From positions 1 to 10,024 of the forward strand of contig JANPGC010000250.1 of NCBI GenBank assembly GCA_031423755.1: a DNA stretch of 10,024 bases. The letters run 5' to 3'. The notes under the pieces are model-generated. The model was given only the letters and a program-made list of their open reading frames with translations, was not told the origin of the DNA and made no database searches. Position numbers and translations under genes: made by a program. Shown here one piece after another: positions 8,410 to 10,024 of this stretch (position 1 is its first letter; each line of letters opens with the position of its first letter). Origin of the DNA: JANMEX01 sp031423755 (GTDB taxonomy: Bacteria > Pseudomonadota > Alphaproteobacteria > Rhizobiales > Rhizobiaceae).

Positions 8410-8413
<4 letters not shown>

Positions 8414-9636
8414 TGGTTGCTCGCACCCGTCGCCGCCTCATACCAGGCGACAATCGCCTTGCGCTCATCTGCGGTAATCTCGGTGACATTGCCGGGCGGC
8501 ATCGCGTGGGAGCGGCCCGATTGCAGGTAAATCTCCCGTGCATGCGACGCAATACGGTTGTCGTCGTCCAGCTTCACGCCCTTGGGCGCATGATAAATGC
8601 CTTCCCATACCGGCTCGGCGGCATGACACATCGAACATCGCCCCATCACCACATCCTTCGCCGCGGCAAATTCCTCGACTTCAACCAGCTCGGGCGAAAA
8701 AACCTGAGCCTGATCGCCGGTCAACACCTTCGGCGTGGTCGACAACCAGATGATGATGATCAACAGGATCGCCGACACTGCCCAAGTCCAGTGCGGCTCG
8801 CCCTTGCGGGCATGAACGCTGTTGAAATAGTGCCGGATCAGCGCGCCGATCGGGAAAACCAGCGAGGCAATCACCCAATTGAACTCCGTGCCGAACGCCA
8901 GCGGATAGTGGTTTGACAACATGAAGAACAGGACGGGAAGCGTCAGGTAATTGTTGTGCAGCGAGCGCTGCTTGGCAATCTTGCCATACTTCGGATCGGG
9001 CTTGCGCCCCGCAATCAAATCCGACACCACAATTTTCTGGTTTGGAATTATTACCGCGAACACGTTGGCCGACATGATGGTCGCGGTGATGACACCAAGA
9101 TGCAAAAGTGCGGCGCGGCCTGAAAATACCTGCACATAGCCCCAAGCCATCGCAATCATGAATACATAGAGCAAAACCAGAAGCAGCCAGTCGTTCTCGC
9201 CCAGCGGCGATTTGCACAGGAAATCATAAAGCAACCAGCCAAGGAATATCGACACCAGCGATATGCCGATCCCCTGCAGTGGCGAGATATCGAGCACTGT
9301 CTTGTCGATCAGGAACAGCCCTGCCCCGGCATAATAAACCACACACAGAAGCGCGAAGCCCGAAAGCCAGGTCGCGTAGGATTCCCATTTGAACCAGGTC
9401 AGATGCTCGGGCATTTCGGCGGGTGCGACGAGGTATTTGCGAATGTGGTAAAACCCGCCGCCATGCACCTGCCATTCCTCGCCATGCGCCCCGGCGGGAA
9501 GGTTAGGCGCTTGCCGCAGGCCGAGATCGAGTGCGACGAAATAGAAGGAAGAGCCAATCCAGGCGATGGCGGTAATCACATGCAGCCAGCGCACGGCAAA
9601 TGCCAGCCATTCCCAGAAAATCGCAAAATCGAGCAT
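8410..9636 (-). CDS. puuD: Urate hydroxylase PuuD (membrane urate oxidase with C-terminal cytochrome c)
   Basis: 408 residues. PuuD-type enzymes oxidise urate to 5-hydroxyisourate at the inner membrane and pass electrons to the respiratory chain instead of making H2O2 as soluble uricase does. Seen: about eight to nine hydrophobic segments (near 8-37, 87-109, 121-140, 149-170, 176-197, 230-247, 252-269, 283-299), with conserved features such as WLHVITAIAWIGSSFYF near the N-terminus, GGGFYHIRKY (59-68) and a histidine-rich membrane part. A soluble cytochrome c domain follows, with haem motif CSMCH (Cys334, Cys337, His338) and axial Met379 in HAMPPGNVTEIT. This two-part architecture is diagnostic. 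The start is the only sensible ATG, although its ribosome site is weak. First gene of a puuD-guaD operon. Confidence 0.95.
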
Positions 9637-9683
9637 GTGCAGCCTGTCCGGTTTACGGCAACAGTTTGCAGGCTTCGAACCGG

Positions 9684-9712
9684 ATTACAATTGCAAAATC
9701 AACGTCAGGCAA
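9684..9712 (-). promoter_or_regulatory. Candidate promoter of puuD-guaD
   Basis: Read on the minus strand, TTGCCT (9712-9707) and TGTAAT (9689-9684) are separated by 17 nt; the -10 box matches consensus at 5 of 6 positions and the -35 at 4 of 6. Transcription would begin near 9677, about 40 nt before puuD. The -35 box overlaps the stop codon region of the upstream EAL gene. Confidence 0.4.
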
Positions 9713-10024
9713 CGTTTGCCATTTGCAGGTCCGCATCGCTGGCGCCTCGTCTGACCGCCTCTTCAAAATCATCGCGTGTCATTGCGCCCGAATAGAGGAA
9801 ACCCTGAAATGCATCACAGCCCTGCGCCAGCAGGAATTTCTCCTGCTCGGGGGTCTCCACATGCTCGGCAACGGTCGAAAGGCCAAGCGCTCCGGCCATG
9901 GCAATAATTGTCTTGACCAGAGCCATGTCTTTCGGCCGGTCCTGCATCACCCGGACAAACTTGCCGTCGATCTTGACCTCGTCCAGAGGCATGTCCTTCA
10001 GATGCGTCAAGGACGAAAAGCCGG
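9705..10024 (-). CDS. C-terminal end of an EAL-domain protein (cyclic-di-GMP phosphodiesterase-like), cut by window edge
   Basis: Only the last 105 residues are present; the frame is open at the right edge. Seen: GFSSLTHLKDMPLDEVKIDGKFV, the conserved EAL stretch containing the catalytic-lobe KID motif, then VAEHVETPEQ (family EGVET, here with His for Gly) and CDAFQGFLYSGAMT (family QGYLF). EAL domains hydrolyse c-di-GMP, but the EAL signature itself and any GGDEF, PAS or membrane part lie outside, so catalytic competence and full architecture are unknown. The protein ends about 25 residues after the EAL fold with no further domain. It lies 68 bp upstream of puuD on the same strand; a functional link is not implied. 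Confidence 0.88.
   Translation of the reverse strand, partial: GFSSLTHLKDMPLDEVKIDGKFVRVMQDRPKDMALVKTIIAMAGALGLSTVAEHVETPEQEKFLLAQGCDAFQGFLYSGAMTRDDFEEAVRRGASDADLQMANVA

Noticed and set aside
9641..9684. Possible pseudoknot leader of puuD from interleaved AGCCTG/CAGGCT and TCCGGTT/AACCGGA arms, hinting at a purine riboswitch
   Set aside because: The candidate promoter starts transcription near 9677, so one arm is not transcribed. The stems are short and no known riboswitch core is recognisable.

Overview
The window looks like chromosomal DNA from an alphaproteobacterium, most likely of the order Hyphomicrobiales (Rhizobium/Mesorhizobium/Hoeflea-like). This rests on the GC-rich coding, on protein sequences resembling rhizobial homologues as I remember them, and on the gene set: a heterotetrameric sarcosine oxidase, a PuuD-type urate hydroxylase and a large DUF3772-type MscS protein. 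The taxonomy is an inference; no rRNA or other marker gene is present.

Layout. (1) 1-1242, minus: the N-terminal half of a large membrane protein that resembles DUF3772/MscS mechanosensitive channels and runs off the left edge. (2) 1243-1423: a divergent intergenic region with a plausible promoter and a 15-bp dyad. (3) 1424-6422, plus: a tightly packed four-gene operon in the canonical order soxB-soxD-soxA-soxG, with 1-nt, 4-nt overlapping and 8-nt overlapping junctions. (4) 6468-7087, plus: a higBA-type toxin-antitoxin pair with its own candidate promoter and a palindromic candidate operator. (5) 7121-9636, minus: puuD and guaD, overlapping by 4 nt (ATGA) and forming a purine-catabolism operon. 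(6) 9705-10024, minus: the C-terminal end of an EAL-domain (cyclic-di-GMP phosphodiesterase-like) protein cut by the right edge.

Function. The sox genes would oxidatively demethylate sarcosine, or a related N-methyl amino acid, feeding one-carbon units into tetrahydrofolate. guaD converts guanine to xanthine. puuD oxidises urate to 5-hydroxyisourate at the membrane, passing electrons through its cytochrome c domain. Xanthine dehydrogenase, which would link these two steps, is not in the window. Both metabolic operons are scavenging pathways for nitrogen and carbon; the TA pair between them looks like an independently regulated insert at the convergent junction.

Most of the window is well-known biology. 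I did not find a convincing undescribed system. The best second looks are the shortened dinucleotide-binding region and remodelled linker of the SoxA subunit, which leave the true substrate open, and the symmetric DNA elements sitting inside the candidate sox and hig promoters.
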